Origin: Chiridota heheva
Taxonomy: Eukaryota; Echinodermata; Holothuroidea; Apodida; Chiridotidae
Direction: 5' to 3'
Assembly (NCBI GenBank): GCA_020152595.1
Contig: JAIGNY010004475.1
Coordinates: 2,709,001-2,773,000 of the forward strand
DNA length: 64,000 bases
Position 1 is the first letter of the stretch; each line of letters starts with the position of its first letter. Below the pieces are notes generated by a model. That model had not been told where the DNA came from. It did not search any database and worked only from the letters and a program-made list of their open reading frames with translations. A program made the translations under genes and the position numbers. Of the stretch, positions 1 to 12,956 are shown piece by piece.

Positions 1-101
1 AGTTAGCTGTTATTTTATCATAAATTATCTTAGTTTACTTAGCTGTTATTTTATCATAAATTATCTTAGTTTAGTTAGTTGTTATTTTATCATAAATTCA
101 A
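1..101. repeat. 36-bp tandem repeat, about 3 copies
   Basis: The unit, starting agctgttattttatcataaa, recurs at positions 5, 41 and 77. It is AT-rich, lies at the window edge and may continue to the left. It lies upstream of the first exon seen. Confidence 0.8.
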
Positions 102-346
102 CTTTTTTTTAAATCTTAATCTAAAGACATGATTAAGCATATTATGGAAGTGTTTGATCTGTTATCAGTTGAGTTGACTCAGTAAAGTAATATTCCTTGA
201 AAAAATATTTATTTCAAAGGACACAATTTGTTATCCATTACATGCAGAAATAGAACTCAACCTAAAACAAATATTACTGGTTGTGGGTATAATAGTTATG
301 TAGTAGTAGCTTTTCCCATTCTGATGAACAATTTACTCCAAAAATC

Positions 347-1930
347 ATGCTGGCAGAACCAGTACTGTGCTACTGTTTGTGAAATGACAAACTGACATGC
401 TGGCAGAACCAGTGCTGCGCTACTGTTTGTGAGATGATAAACTGACATGCTGGCATAAGCAGTGCTGCGCTACTGCTTGTGAAATGACAAACTGACATGC
501 TGGCATAACCAGTGCTGTGCTACTGTTTGTGAACTGACATGCTGGCAGAACCGATGCTGCGCTACTGTTTGTGAAATGACAAACTGACATGCTGGCATAA
601 CCAGTGCTGTGCTACTGTTTGTGAAATGACAAACTGACATGCTGGCAGAACCAGTGCTGCGCCACTGTTTGTGAAATGACAAACTGACATGCTGGCAGAA
701 CCAGTGCTGCGCTACTGTTTGTGAAATGACAAACTGACATGCTGGCAGAACCAGTGCTGCGCTACTGTTTGTGAAATGACAAACTGACATGCTGGCAGAA
801 CCAGTGCTGCGCTACTGCTTGTGAAATGACAAACTGACATGCTGGCAGAACCAGTGCTGCGCTACTGTTTGTGAACTGACATGCTGGCAGAACCATTGCT
901 GCGCTACTGTTTGTGAAATGACAAACTGACATGCTGGCATAACCAGTGCTGTGCTACTGTTTGTGAGATGACAAACTGACATGCTGGCATAACCAGCGCT
1001 GTGCTACTGTTTGTGAAATGACAAACTGACATGCTGGCATAACCAGTGCTGCGCTACTGTTTGTGAAATGACAAACTGACATGCTGGCAGAACCAGTGCT
1101 GTGCTACTGTTTGTGAACTGACAAACTGACATGCTGACATAACCGTGACCAGTGCTGTGCTACTGTTTGTGAAATGACAAACTAACATGCTGGCATAACC
1201 AGTGCTGCGCTACTGTTTGTGAACTGACAAACTGACATGCTGGCATAACCAGTGCTGTGCTACAGTTTGTGAAATGACAAACTGACATGCTGGCATAACC
1301 AGTGCCGCGCTACTGTTTGTGAAATGACAAACTGACATGCTGGCATAACCAGTGCTGTGCTACTGTTTGTGAAATGACAAACTGACATGCTGGCATAACC
1401 AGCGCTGTGCTACTGTTTGTGAAATGACAAACTGACATGCTGGCAGAACCAGTGCTGCGCTACTGTTTGTGAACTGACATGCTGGCATAACCAGTGCTGC
1501 GCTACTGTTTGTAAAATGACAAACTGACATGCTGGCATAACCAGTGCTGTGCTACTGTTTGTGAAATGACAAACTGACATGCTGGCATAACCAGCGCTGT
1601 GCTACTGTTTGTGAAATGACAAACTGACATGCTGGCAGAACCAGTGCTGCGCTACTGTTTGTGAAATGACAAACTGACATGCTGGCATAACCAGTGCTGT
1701 GCTACTGTTTGTGAAATGACAAACTGACATGCTGGCATAACCAGCACTGTGCTACTGTTTGTGAACTGACAAACTGACATGCTGGCATAACCAGTGCTGC
1801 GCTACTGTTTGTGAAATGACAAACTGACATGCTGGCATAACCAGTGCTGTGCTACTGTTTGTGAAATGACAAACTGACATGCTGGCATAACCAGCGCTGT
1901 GCTACTGTTTGTGAACTGACGAACTGACAT
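347..1930. repeat. 50-bp minisatellite, about 31 units
   Basis: Consensus begins atgctggcagaaccagtgct and runs on through gctactgtttgtgaaatgac. Most units are 50 bp, some are shortened to about 36 bp, and variants (cata/caga, cgc/tgc) alternate in runs, which implies block expansion. A 106-aa minus-strand open frame inside it is a by-product of the repeat. It lies in the intron upstream of EGF exon 1. Confidence 0.95.
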
Positions 1931-2156
1931 TTCATGAATTAAAACTATAGAGGTTTATACCTCCACGATCCCACCTCTTGTATCTCTTTAATATGTGCCT
2001 CTGATTGCCATTTGCATAGATTCATATTGTCACAAATGAACTGCACATGTTTCCATGTCAATATGTTGTCCATACATGGCCTATGCTCCAACAGGGAGTG
2101 ATAAAGCATAAGTCATGTTTTGAAATACATACAAAACTTTGACTTCATATAAACAA

Positions 2157-2326
2157 ACATTTGTTAACTAAGATGAATAAACCTTTGTCAACCAAGATGT
2201 ATAAACATTTGTCAACTAAGATGAATAAACCTTTGTCAACCAAGATGTATAAACATTTGTCAACTAAGATGAATAAACATTTGTCAACTAAATGAATAAA
2301 CATTGTCAACTAAGATGAATAAAGCT
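2157..2326. repeat. 24-bp minisatellite, about 7 units
   Basis: The unit is close to aaacatttgtcaactaagat plus gaat. Single-base and short-indel variants are present. The array ends about 43 bp before the splice acceptor of the first EGF exon. Confidence 0.85.
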
Positions 2327-2368
2327 GTTAATGAAAACTAAAAAATAACATAAATATTTCTTTTTCAG

Positions 2369-2488
2369 AGGGAAATCAGTGCGCAATCAACCCTTGTCTG
2401 AATAGTGCCACCTGTGTTGATGCTCGCGGCTCTTATGAATGTAATTGTGTTGCTGGCTTTACAGGAGTAAATTGTGAATTAAATATCA
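2369..2488 (+). CDS. EGF-like exon 1 (cbEGF type)
   Basis: The acceptor is tttttcag and the donor A|gtaagt. Six cysteines: C-AINP-C-LNSAT-C-VDARGSYE-C-N-C-VAGFTGVN-C. CVDARGSYEC fits the C-x-[DN]-x4-[FY]-x-C Asp/Asn-hydroxylation consensus. CLNSATC fits an O-fucose site. It is the first exon of the gene visible here; an upstream exon is required because it starts mid-codon. Confidence 0.92.
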
Positions 2489-3445
2489 GTAAGTGATTTG
2501 AAAGTCTTTAAAATCAACTAGCTGATGTGTGTGAGCTAGGTTACCCCTCTATATTGGTATCTGCAGCTCAGTTTATGAGGTTTTAAGAATTTTTTTGGAA
2601 AATTGACATTTGGGGAGAAATGAAGAATGAAGAAAAGTTTTGGCAGATTCTGGAAGATTTTGAAAGTATTTTGTTCAATTGTATCAGTGCTGCTATTTCT
2701 GAAGAAAAGAACCCAGTGCTTTTGGGTTGGTTGGTTTATCATGGATGATGTTTAGTTGCGTTCCACACATGATGGAAAATGTCACTTAAAGGCCAGAGGT
2801 CGAAGAATTGATTTAAAATGGTTTACATTGTGCTGATCACAGTTTCGTGGAAAAAATGAGTAAGTGCTATTGGGTTGGTACTTGGTTGTAGGGTGTAGTG
2901 CATGATAGGCACTGTATCTCATGTGCAAAATTAGTTGTTTGACGTGGTCAATTTTGTAGCAGGTGTTCTAAGAAAACCAAAGCTATTCACTAGACTGAGT
3001 TAGAATTCTTGTGACATTTCAAGTGGATATAAGTTACAAAAACACAGGAAAAAATATCAATAAATTCAAAAAGACTTTGAATGTGAGGTTCCTACACATA
3101 TCTAGTACCATTTAAAACTGGAATATCTCCTGAATTGAATAAGATTTAGGATTACTTTCCTCACCATTTTCTTTTCTTTTGAATGTCCTTCTTATATAGG
3201 ATGGTCATGCTGGACCAATATCATGTAGGTAGACTTGATATATCTTGTTATAGCTTTTTGACGTATTACTTTCTTACACACATACAGAGGACTCACTCTA
3301 AGACTACGGAAATTAATTTTTGGGCCTCGTTTTTCCAACAACATAAGTAAGGCATAATTCAGCAAATGGACATAGTAACATAATTTGTTGATAAATAATC
3401 TCATTCCTTTCTAACTTGATTTAATCTTTAACCTTTTTTGCACAG
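2489..3445 (+). other. Intron 1-2, no further feature seen
   Basis: AT-rich intron sequence. Short minus-strand open frames here have no recognisable domain. I see no repeat array or element. Confidence 0.75.
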
Positions 3446-3559
3446 ATGAATGTGCCGGGAACCCATGCCTGAACAATGGCCTTTGCATTGACCAGGTCAA
3501 CTCCTACAGGTGCGAGTGCCAGGCTCAGTTTACAGGAACACGTTGTCAGACTCTAATTG
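3446..3559 (+). CDS. EGF-like exon 2 (cbEGF type)
   Basis: The acceptor is tttgcacag and the donor G|gtaaga. Joined to exon 1 it begins I-N-E-C, the calcium-binding lead-in. Cysteine pattern: [32 protein letters not shown]. The hydroxylation consensus ([10 protein letters not shown]) is intact. Confidence 0.93.
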
Positions 3560-4883
3560 GTAAGAAACTAAAAATAATCAGAATCCACATTATTCCATGG
3601 GTTTTCCTCTGGTTTTTTTTTATTCTCCTATAAGATGTCCAGGCTATCTATTAGAGTATTTGCATGTGATATAATCATGTTCTGTATACTGTACTGTAGT
3701 CAATAGTAAAAGTAGTTTCTCAAAGTGAGGGGGAAAAAAGGAGTATTTATTATAACATGTTACTGTTCATTAACTATTCTTTGTAGTGATAGAATAATTA
3801 TCTATATTTTAAGTGGTTCTAAATTTTACTTGTCTAGTAATGTATGGTAACTATAGTGGGTGATCTGGGCGAATTATTCTTTTAATGTTCATCTGCATAT
3901 GATAAGGATCTCTTAAACCTTGATGGGGGTTGATGAACAAGTTAAAATTAACATTAAGAATTTTTGGCCCTTAGACCCCTCAACCCGACACCCTCAATTT
4001 TCTCAAAACCAGGGGTAATCCACACCATTCAACCCGAGAGACTATTCACACTTCATTGACTAGCAACCAGCTACTGTTACACCATACACAACACAGGGGT
4101 AATCTATACCTTCTTACTGACAGGGTCTTCATAGTCTATTCACAGTTCACTTGTTAGCAACCAGCTACTGTTACACTGTACACAATAGGTCATTCATCTG
4201 GGGCTCAAGCCATGTAAATGCTGTTCAGTGATGCGAATCAGATAAGTTCTTGACTGAGCCTAAATGTAAATATACATTATATGCTTGGGAGGACTTTGTG
4301 CAAAACCCATGAATGATTGATGGACCATTTTCGTAAGGATGGTTATTTCATCATGAGATTATTTCTGAATTATTTGTTTAATTGTTCGAAAATGAAAACA
4401 ATTACATAACCATGTGATATTGACTCATCGCACTGCATGAATACAGAATGCTCTAAAAGACTGAAAAATATCAAATACAGACTACACAAATTGAAAGACA
4501 TCTCATATTGTTTAAAAGGAGCACTCAACCGAAAAGTGACGGCACATTTTTAGGGGGTCCCCAAAAAACAAATGCTTATCTAGCATGCAACGGTATGGAA
4601 TTTTCTGGCTAATATGAATATTCAAGTGATCTTTGCCCTCGCGTCATCTGTGGGCTATGGAGCCATGAAGTTTATCAATCTGTTGTGGATTAAATATCTG
4701 TGAAATTCTCAAAAACAAGTGCCCTCACATTTTCGTCTAGTGCTCCTGTAAAGTATATTTTGAGAATGAAAAAGGTCGAAGAGACTTTTTATTCTCATTG
4801 TCCCTTTTGGATTTGTTTTATCAACCATAACATTTGCATTTAAAGCTTCAAATTGACGTAAGATTTTCTCCACTATTTAACAG
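3560..4883 (+). other. Intron 2-3 with a two-copy direct repeat
   Basis: Around 4010-4190 a segment of about 95 bp occurs twice in tandem, each copy opening with aggggtaatc and closing with agcaaccagctactgttaca. A small inverted-repeat element lies near 4518-4747 (separate entry). The rest shows nothing recognisable. Confidence 0.65.
4518..4747. mobile_element. Small inverted-repeat (MITE-like) element
   Basis: The left end aggagcactcaaccgaaaa pairs with the right end ttttcgtctagtgctcct as an imperfect terminal inverted repeat of about 20 bp. The interior is noncoding and of higher GC than the flanks. A target-site duplication is not clear (TA possible), so the family is unassigned. Confidence 0.4.
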
Positions 4884-4976
4884 ATGGTGACCAGTGCCAG
4901 TCCAGTCCCTGTCAGAATGGCGGGATCTGCGTGCACATATCAGGATGGATGGAACAACATAGGTGAGACTTCCTTT

Positions 4977-5010
<34 letters not shown>

Positions 5011-5066
5011 CTTCACGTGTGTGTGCACATCAGGATGGACTGGCGTATTTTGTCAGAACAACATAG
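4884..5066 (+). CDS. EGF-like exon 3, scrambled by an internal duplication
   Basis: From the cacag acceptor at 4883 the frame reads D-G-D-Q-C-QSSP-C-QNGGI-C, a good first half of a cbEGF. It then runs into a shortened, frame-shifted copy of the exon's own 3' end (4931-4962) followed by a gtgagactt donor. After a CAAT tract, 5009-5066 holds the proper second half: SFT-C-V-C-TSGWTGVF-C-QNNI and again a gtgagactt donor. Splicing at the first donor gives a 79-nt exon in the wrong phase lacking C4-C6. Splicing only at the second donor reads 183 nt containing the CAAT tract; that frame is open to 5066, but it stays one base off the downstream exon frame because the proper second half is read out of frame. 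Either the allele is damaged or the repeat was misassembled. Confidence 0.7.
4979..5010. repeat. CAAT microsatellite inside scrambled exon 3
   Basis: About eight tandem tcaa/aatc units directly follow the first gtgagacttcctttacaat copy. They match the start of the longer tract after the second copy, marking the duplication breakpoint. Confidence 0.9.
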
Positions 5067-5077
5067 GTGAGACTTCC

Positions 5078-5080
5078 TTT

Positions 5081-5170
<90 letters not shown>

Positions 5171-5232
5171 AATCAATCAATCAGTTAATCAATCAATCAC
5201 TTAATCAATCAATCACTTAATCACTGTTATTT
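5078..5232. repeat. CAAT/ATCT compound microsatellite
   Basis: (CAAT)n is followed by about 15 ATCT units and again CAAT-like units (caatcactta variants). It starts about 12 bp after the exon 3 second donor. Confidence 0.95.
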
Positions 5233-5470
5233 GTAGAGCACCAAAACCAAATAGTAAAATGTTTTAAGAATCGGGATGGTATTAGTTCTGCCGATACCCA
5301 TACTGGAATACATGAGTTGTCAAGAGTTTCTTAAATAGTTTATTCCAGTCACCTGCCATAATCTTTGTAGGTTGAAGATGGACTTTTTATGTTATTCATG
5401 CAGATCTAAGGTTGTGTTCTGCATTGTTCCTTATCCTATGACAATCAGATGCTGTGACAATGAATCTTAT

Positions 5471-8400
5471 CATAAAGGGTTGTTTTACATGACCACAATA
5501 AAAGGTTGTCCTACATGACCATGATAAAAGGGTGTTCTACATGACTATGATAAAGGGGTGTTCTACATGACCACGATAAAGAGGTGTCCTACATGACCAT
5601 GATAAAGGTCGGTTGTTCTACATGACCACGATAAAGGGTTGTTCTACATGACCACGATAAAGGGTTGTTCTACATGACCATGATAAAGGTCGGTTGTTCT
5701 ACATGACCACGATAAAGGGTTGTTCTACATGACCACGATAAAGGGTTGTTCTACATGACCACGATAAAGGGTTGTTCTACATGACCACGATAAAGGGTTG
5801 TTCTATGACCACGATAAAGGGTTGTTCTACATGACCACGATAAAGGGTTGTTCTACATGACCACGATAAAGGGTTGTTCTACATGACCACGATAAAGGGT
5901 TGTTCTACATGACCACGATAAAGGGTTGTTCTACATGACCACGATAAAGGGTTGTTCTACATGACCATGATAAAGGGGTGTTCCACATGACCATGATAAA
6001 GGGGTGTTCTACATGACCACAATAAAGAGGTCTTCTACATGACCACGATAAAGGGTTGTTCTACATGACCATGATAAAAGGGTGTTCTACATGACTATGA
6101 TAAAGGGGTGTTCTACATGACCACGATAAAGGGTTGTTCTACATAACCATGATAAAGGGTTGCTCTACATAACCATGATGAAGGGGTGTTCTACATGGCC
6201 ATGATAAAGGGTTGTTCTACATGACCACGATAAAGGGGTGTTCTACATGACCACAATAAAGGGGTGTTCTACATGACCACAATAAAGGGGTGTTCTACAT
6301 GACCACGATAAAGAGGTGTCCTACATGACCATGATAAAGGGTTGTTCTACATGACCACGATAAAGGGTTGTTCTACATGACCATGATAAATGGGTGTTCT
6401 ACATGACCATGATAAAGGGGTGTTCTACATGACCATGATAAAGGGTTGTTCCACATGCCCATAATAAAGGGGTGTTTTACATGACCATGATAAAGGGGTG
6501 TTCTACATGACCATGATAAAGGGTTGTTCTACATGACCACGATAAAGGGGTGTTCTACATGACCACGATAAAGGGTTGTTCTACATGACTGATAAAGGGT
6601 TGTTCTACATGACTACAATAAAGGGGTGTTCTACATGACCATGATAAAGGGTTGTTCTACATGACCATGATAAAGGTTTCTTCTACATGACCATGAAAAG
6701 GGGTGTTCTACATGACCACAATAAAGGGGTGTTCTACATGACCATGATAAAGGGGTGTTCTACATCACCATGATAAAGGGGTGTTCTACATGACCACGAT
6801 AAAGGGGTGTGCTACATGACCATGATAAAGGGTTGTTCTACATGACCATGATAAAGGGGTGTTCTACATGACCACGATAAAGGGGTGTGCTACATGACCA
6901 TGATAAAGGGTTGTTCTACATGACCATGAGAAAGGGTTGTTCTACATGACCATAATAAAGGGTTGTCCTACATGACCTGATAAAAGGGTGTTCTACAGTA
7001 CATGACCATGATAAAGGGGTGTTCTACATGACCACGATAAAGGGTTGTTCTACATGGCTATGATATAGGGGTGTCCTACATGACCACGATAAAAGGGTGT
7101 TCTGACATGACCATGATAAAGGGTTGTTCTACATGACCATGACAAAGGGTTGTCCTACATGACCATGATAAAGGGTTGTTCTACATGACCATGACAAAGG
7201 GGTGTTCACATAACCATAATAAAGGGGTGTTCTACATGACCACAATAAAGGGGTTCTACATGACCACGATAAAGGGTGTTCTACATGACCATAATAAAGG
7301 GCTCTTCTACATGACCATGATAAAGGGGTGTTCTACATAACCACAATAAAGGGGTGTTCTACATGACCATGATAAAGGGGTGTTCTACATGACCATGATA
7401 AAGGGGTGTTCTACATGGCCACGATAAAGGGGTGTTCTACACGACCACGATAAAGGATGTTCTACATGACCATGATAAAGGGTTGTTCTACATGACTACG
7501 ATAAAGGGGTGTTCTACATGACCATGATAAAGGGTTGTTCTACATGACCATGATAAAGGTTTGTTCTACATGACCATGAAAAAGGGGTGTTGTACATGAC
7601 AACAATAAAGGGGTGTTCTACATGACCATGATAAAGGGGTGTTCTACATGACCATGATAAAGGGGTGTTCTACATGACCACGATAAAGAGGTGTTCTACA
7701 TGACCATGATAAAGGGTTGTTCTACATGACCATGATAAAGAAGTGTTCTACATGACCATGATAAAGAAGTGTCCTACATGACCATGATAAAGGGGTGTCC
7801 TACATGACCACGATAAAGGGGTGTTCTACATGACTATGATAAAGAAGTGTCCTACATGACCATGATAAAGGGGTGTGCTACATGACCATGATAAAGAAGT
7901 GTCCTACATGACCATGATAAAGGGGTGTCCTACATGACCACGAAAAAGGGGTGTTGTACATGACCATGATAAAGGGTTGTTCTACATGACCATTATAAAG
8001 AAGTGTTCTACATGACCATGATAAAGAAGTGTCCTACATGACCACAATAAAGGGGTGTTCTACATCACCATGATAAAGGGGTGTTCTACATAACCATGAT
8101 AAAGGGGTGTCCTACATGACCACGATAAAGGGGTGTTCTACATGACCACGATAAAGGGGTGTGCTACATGACCATGATAAAGAAGTGTCCTACATGACCA
8201 TGATAAAGGGGTGTCCTACATGACCAGGATAAAGGGGTGTTCTACATGACCATGATAAAGGGGTGTTCTACATGACCACGATAAAGGGGTGTTCTACATG
8301 ACCATGATAAAGGGTTGTTCTACATGACTGATAAAGGGTTGTTCTACATGACTACAATAAAGGGGTGTTCTACATGACCATGATAAAGGCTTGTTCTACA

Positions 8401-11400
8401 TGACCATGATAAAGGGGTGTTCTACATGACCATGATAAAGGGGTGTTCTACATGACCATAATAAAGGGTTGTCCTACATGACCTGATAAAAGGGTGTTCT
8501 ACATGACCATGATAAAGGGGTGTTCTACATGACCACGATAAAGGGTTGTTCTACATGACTATGATATAGGGGTGTCCTACATGACCTCGATAAAAGGGTG
8601 TTCTGACATGACCATGATAAAGGGTTGTTCTACATGACCATGATAAAGGTTTGTTCTACATGACCATGAAAAAGGGGTGTTGTACATGACAACAATAAAG
8701 GGGTGTTCTACATGACCATGATAAAGGGGTGTTCTACATGACCATGATAAAGGGGTGTTCTACATGACCACGATAAAGAGGTGTTCTACATGACCATGAT
8801 AAAGGGTTGTTCTACATGACCATGATAAAGAAGTGTTCTACATGACCATGATAAAGAAGTGTCCTACATGACCATGATAAAGGGGTGTCCTACATGACCA
8901 CGATAAAGGGGTGTTCTACATGACTATGATAAAGAAGTGTCCTACATGACCATGATAAAGGGGTGTGCTACATGACCATGATAAAGAAGTGTCCTACATG
9001 ACCATGATAAAGGGTGTCCTACATGACCACGAAAAGGGGTGTTGTACATGACCATGATAAAGGGTTGTTCTACATGACCATTATAAAGAAGTGTTCTACA
9101 TGACCATGATAAAGAAGTGTCCCTACATGACCACAATAAAGGGGTGTTCTACATCACCATGATAAAGGGGTGTTCTACATAACCATGATAAAGGGGTGTC
9201 CTACATGACCACGATAAAGGGGTGTTCTACATGACCACGATAAAGGGGTGTGCTACATGACCATGATAAAGAAGTGTCCTACATGACCATGATAAAGGGG
9301 TGTCCTACATGACCAGGATAAAGGGGTGTTCTACATGACCATGATAAAGGGGTGTTCTACATGACCACGATAAAGGGGTGTTCTACATGACCATGATAAA
9401 GGGTTGTTCTACATGACTGATAAAGGGTTGTTCTACATGACTACAATAAAGGGGTGTTCTACATGACCATGATAAAGGCTTGTTCTACATGACCATGATA
9501 AAGGGGTGTTCTACATGACCATGATAAAGGGGTGTTCTACATGACCATAATAAAGGGTTGTCCTACATGACCTGATAAAAGGGTGTTCTACATGACCATG
9601 ATAAAGGGGTGTTCTACATGACCACGATAAAGGGTTGTTCTACATGACTATGATATAGGGGTGTCCTACATGACCTCGATAAAAGGGTGTTCTGACATGA
9701 CCATGATAAAGGGTTGTTCTACATGACCATGACAAAGGGGTGTTCACATAACCATAATAAAGGGGTGTTCTACATGACCACAATAAAGGGGTGTTCTACA
9801 TGACCACGATAAAGGGGTGTTCTACATGACCATAATAAAGGGCTCTTCTACATGACCATGATAAAGGGGTGTTCTACATAACCACAATAAAGGGGTGTTC
9901 TACATGACCATGATAAAGGGGTGTTCTACATGACCATAATAAAGGGGTGTTCTACATGGCCACGATAAAGGGGTGTTCTACACGACCACGATAAAGGATG
10001 TTTTACATGACCATGATAAAGGGTTGTTCTACATGACTACGATAAAGGGGTGTCCTACATGACCACGATAAAAGGGTGTTCTGACATGACCATGATAAAG
10101 GGTTGTTCTACATGACCATGACAAAGGGTTGTCCTACATGACCATGATAAAGGGTTGTTCTACATGACCATGACAAAGGGGTGTTCACATAACCATAATA
10201 AAGGGGTGTTCTACATGACCACAATAAAGGGGTGTTCTACATGACCACGATAAAGGGGTGTTCTACATGACCATAATAAAGGGCTCTTCTACATGACCAT
10301 GATAAAGGGGTGTTCTACATAACCACAATAAAGGGGTGTTCTACATGACCATGATAAAGGGGTGTTCTACATGACCATGATAAAGGGGTGTTCTACATGG
10401 CCACGATAAAGGGGTGTTCTACACGACCACGATAAAGGATGTTCTACATGACCATGATAAAGGGTTGTTCTACATGACTACGATAAAGGGGTGTTCTACA
10501 TGACCATGATAAAGGGTTGTTCTACATGACCATGATAAAGGTTTGTTCTACATGACCATGAAAAAGGGGTGTTGTACATGACAACAATAAAGGGGTGTTC
10601 TACATGACCATGATAAAGGGGTGTTCTACATGACCATGATAAAGGGGTGTTCTACATGACCACGATAAAGAGGTGTTCTACATGACCATGATAAAGGGTT
10701 GTTCTACATGACCATGATAAAGAAGTGTTCTACGTGACCATGATAAAGAAGTGTCCTACATGACCATGATAAAGGGGTGTCCTACATGACCACGATAAAG
10801 GGTGTTCTACATGACTATGATAAAGAAGTGTCCTACATGACCATGATAAAGGGTGTGCTACATGACCATGATAAAGAAGTGTCCTACATGACCATGATAA
10901 AGGGGTGTCCTACATGACCACGAAAAGGGGGGTGTTGTACATGACCATGATAAAGGGTTGTGCTACATGACCATTATAAAGAAGTGTTCTACATGACCAT
11001 GATAAAGAAGTGTCCTACATGACCACAATAAAGGGGTGTTCTACATCACCATGATAAAGGGGTGTTCTACATAACCATGATAAAGGGGTGTCCTACATGA
11101 CCACGATAAAGGGGTGTTCTACATGACCACGATAAAGGGGTGTGCTACATGACCATGATAAAGAAGTGTCCTACATGACCATGATAAAGGGGTGTCCTAC
11201 ATGACCAGGATAAAGGGGTGTTCTACATGACCATGATAAAGGGGTGTTCTACATGACCACGATAAAGGGGTGTTCTACATGACCATGATAAAGGGTTGTT
11301 CTACATGACTGATAAAGGGTTTTTCTACATGACTACAATAAAGGGGTGTTCTACATGACCATGATAAAGGCTTGTTCTACATGACCATGATAAAGGGGTG

Positions 11401-12956
11401 TTCTACATGACCATGATAAAGGGGTGTTCTACATGACCATAATAAAGGGTTGTCCTACATGACCTGATAAAGGGTGTTCTACATGACCATGATAAAGGGG
11501 GTGTTCTACCATGACCACGATAAAGGTTGTTCTACATGACTATGATATAGGTGTCCTACATGACCTCGATAAAAGGTGTTCTGACATGACCATGATAAAG
11601 GGTTGTTCTACATGACCATGACAAAGGGTGTTCACATAACCATAATAAAGGGTGTTCTACATGACCACAATAAAGGGTGTTCTACATGACCACGATAAAG
11701 GGTGTTCTACATGACCATAATAAAGGGCTCTTCTACATGACCATGATAAAGGGGTGTTCTACATAACCACAATAAAGGGTGTTCTACATGACCATGATAA
11801 AGGGGGTGTTCTACATGACCATGATAAAGGGGTGTTCTACATGACCATGATAAAGGGGTGTTCTACATGGCCCACGATAAAGGGGTGTTTACACGACCAC
11901 GATAAAGGATGTTTTACATGACCATGATAAAAGGTTGTTCTACATGACTACGATAAAGGGGTGTTCTACATGACCATGATAAAGGTTGTTCTACATGACC
12001 ATGATAAAGGTTTGTTCTACATGACCATGAAAAAGGGGTGTTGTACATGACAACAATAAAGGGGTGTTCTACATGACCATGATAAAGGGGTGTTCTACAT
12101 GACCATGATAAAGGGGTGTTCTACATGACCACGATAAAGAGGTGTTCTACATGACCATGATAAAGGGTTGTTCTACATGACCATGATAAAGAAGTGTCCT
12201 ACATGACCATGATAAAGGGGTGTCCTACATGACCACGATAAAGGGGTGTCCTACATGACCACGATAAAGGGGTGTGCTACATGACCATGATAAAGAAGTG
12301 TCCTACATGACCATGATAAAGGGGTGTCCTACATGACCAGGATAAAGGGGTGTTCTACATGACCATGATAAAGGGGTGTTCTACATGGCCATGATAAAGA
12401 GGTGTTCTACATGACCATGATAAAGGGTTGTTTTACATGACCATTATAAAGAAGTGTTCTACATGACCATGATAAAGAAGTGTCCTACATGACCATGATA
12501 AAGGGTGTCCTACATGCCACGATAAAGGGTGTTCTACATGACCATGATAAAGGGGTGTCCTACATGACCACGATAAAGGGGTGTCCTACATGACCACGAT
12601 AAAGGGTTGTTCTACATGACCACGATAAAGGGGTGTTCTACATGACCATGATAAAGGGTTGTTCTACATGACCATTATAAAGTGTTCTACATGACCATGA
12701 TAAAGAAGTGTCCTACATGACCATGATAAAGGGTGTCCTACATGACCACGATAAAGGGGTTCTACATGACCACGATAAAGGGGTGTTCTACATGACCATG
12801 ATAAAGGGGTGTTCTACATGACCACGATAAAAGGGTGTGCTACATGACCATGATAAAGAAGTGTCCTACATGACCATGATAAAGGGGTGTCCTACATGAC
12901 CAGGATAAAGGGGTGTTCTACATGACCATGATAAAGGGGTGTTCTACATGACCATG
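5471..12956. repeat. Giant 26-bp minisatellite, about 285 units, with higher-order repeats
   Basis: The unit is close to gttgttctacatgaccacga plus taaagg (26 bp). Variant units recur in the same order, showing higher-order structure: the rare unit tgtacatgacaacaat starts at 7591, 8681, 10573 and 12042, spacings of 1090, 1892 and 1469 bp. Single-base changes (ccatga, ccacga, aagaag) mark sub-blocks. Minus-strand open frames inside it are by-products. It lies in the intron between EGF exons 3 and 4. Confidence 0.97.
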
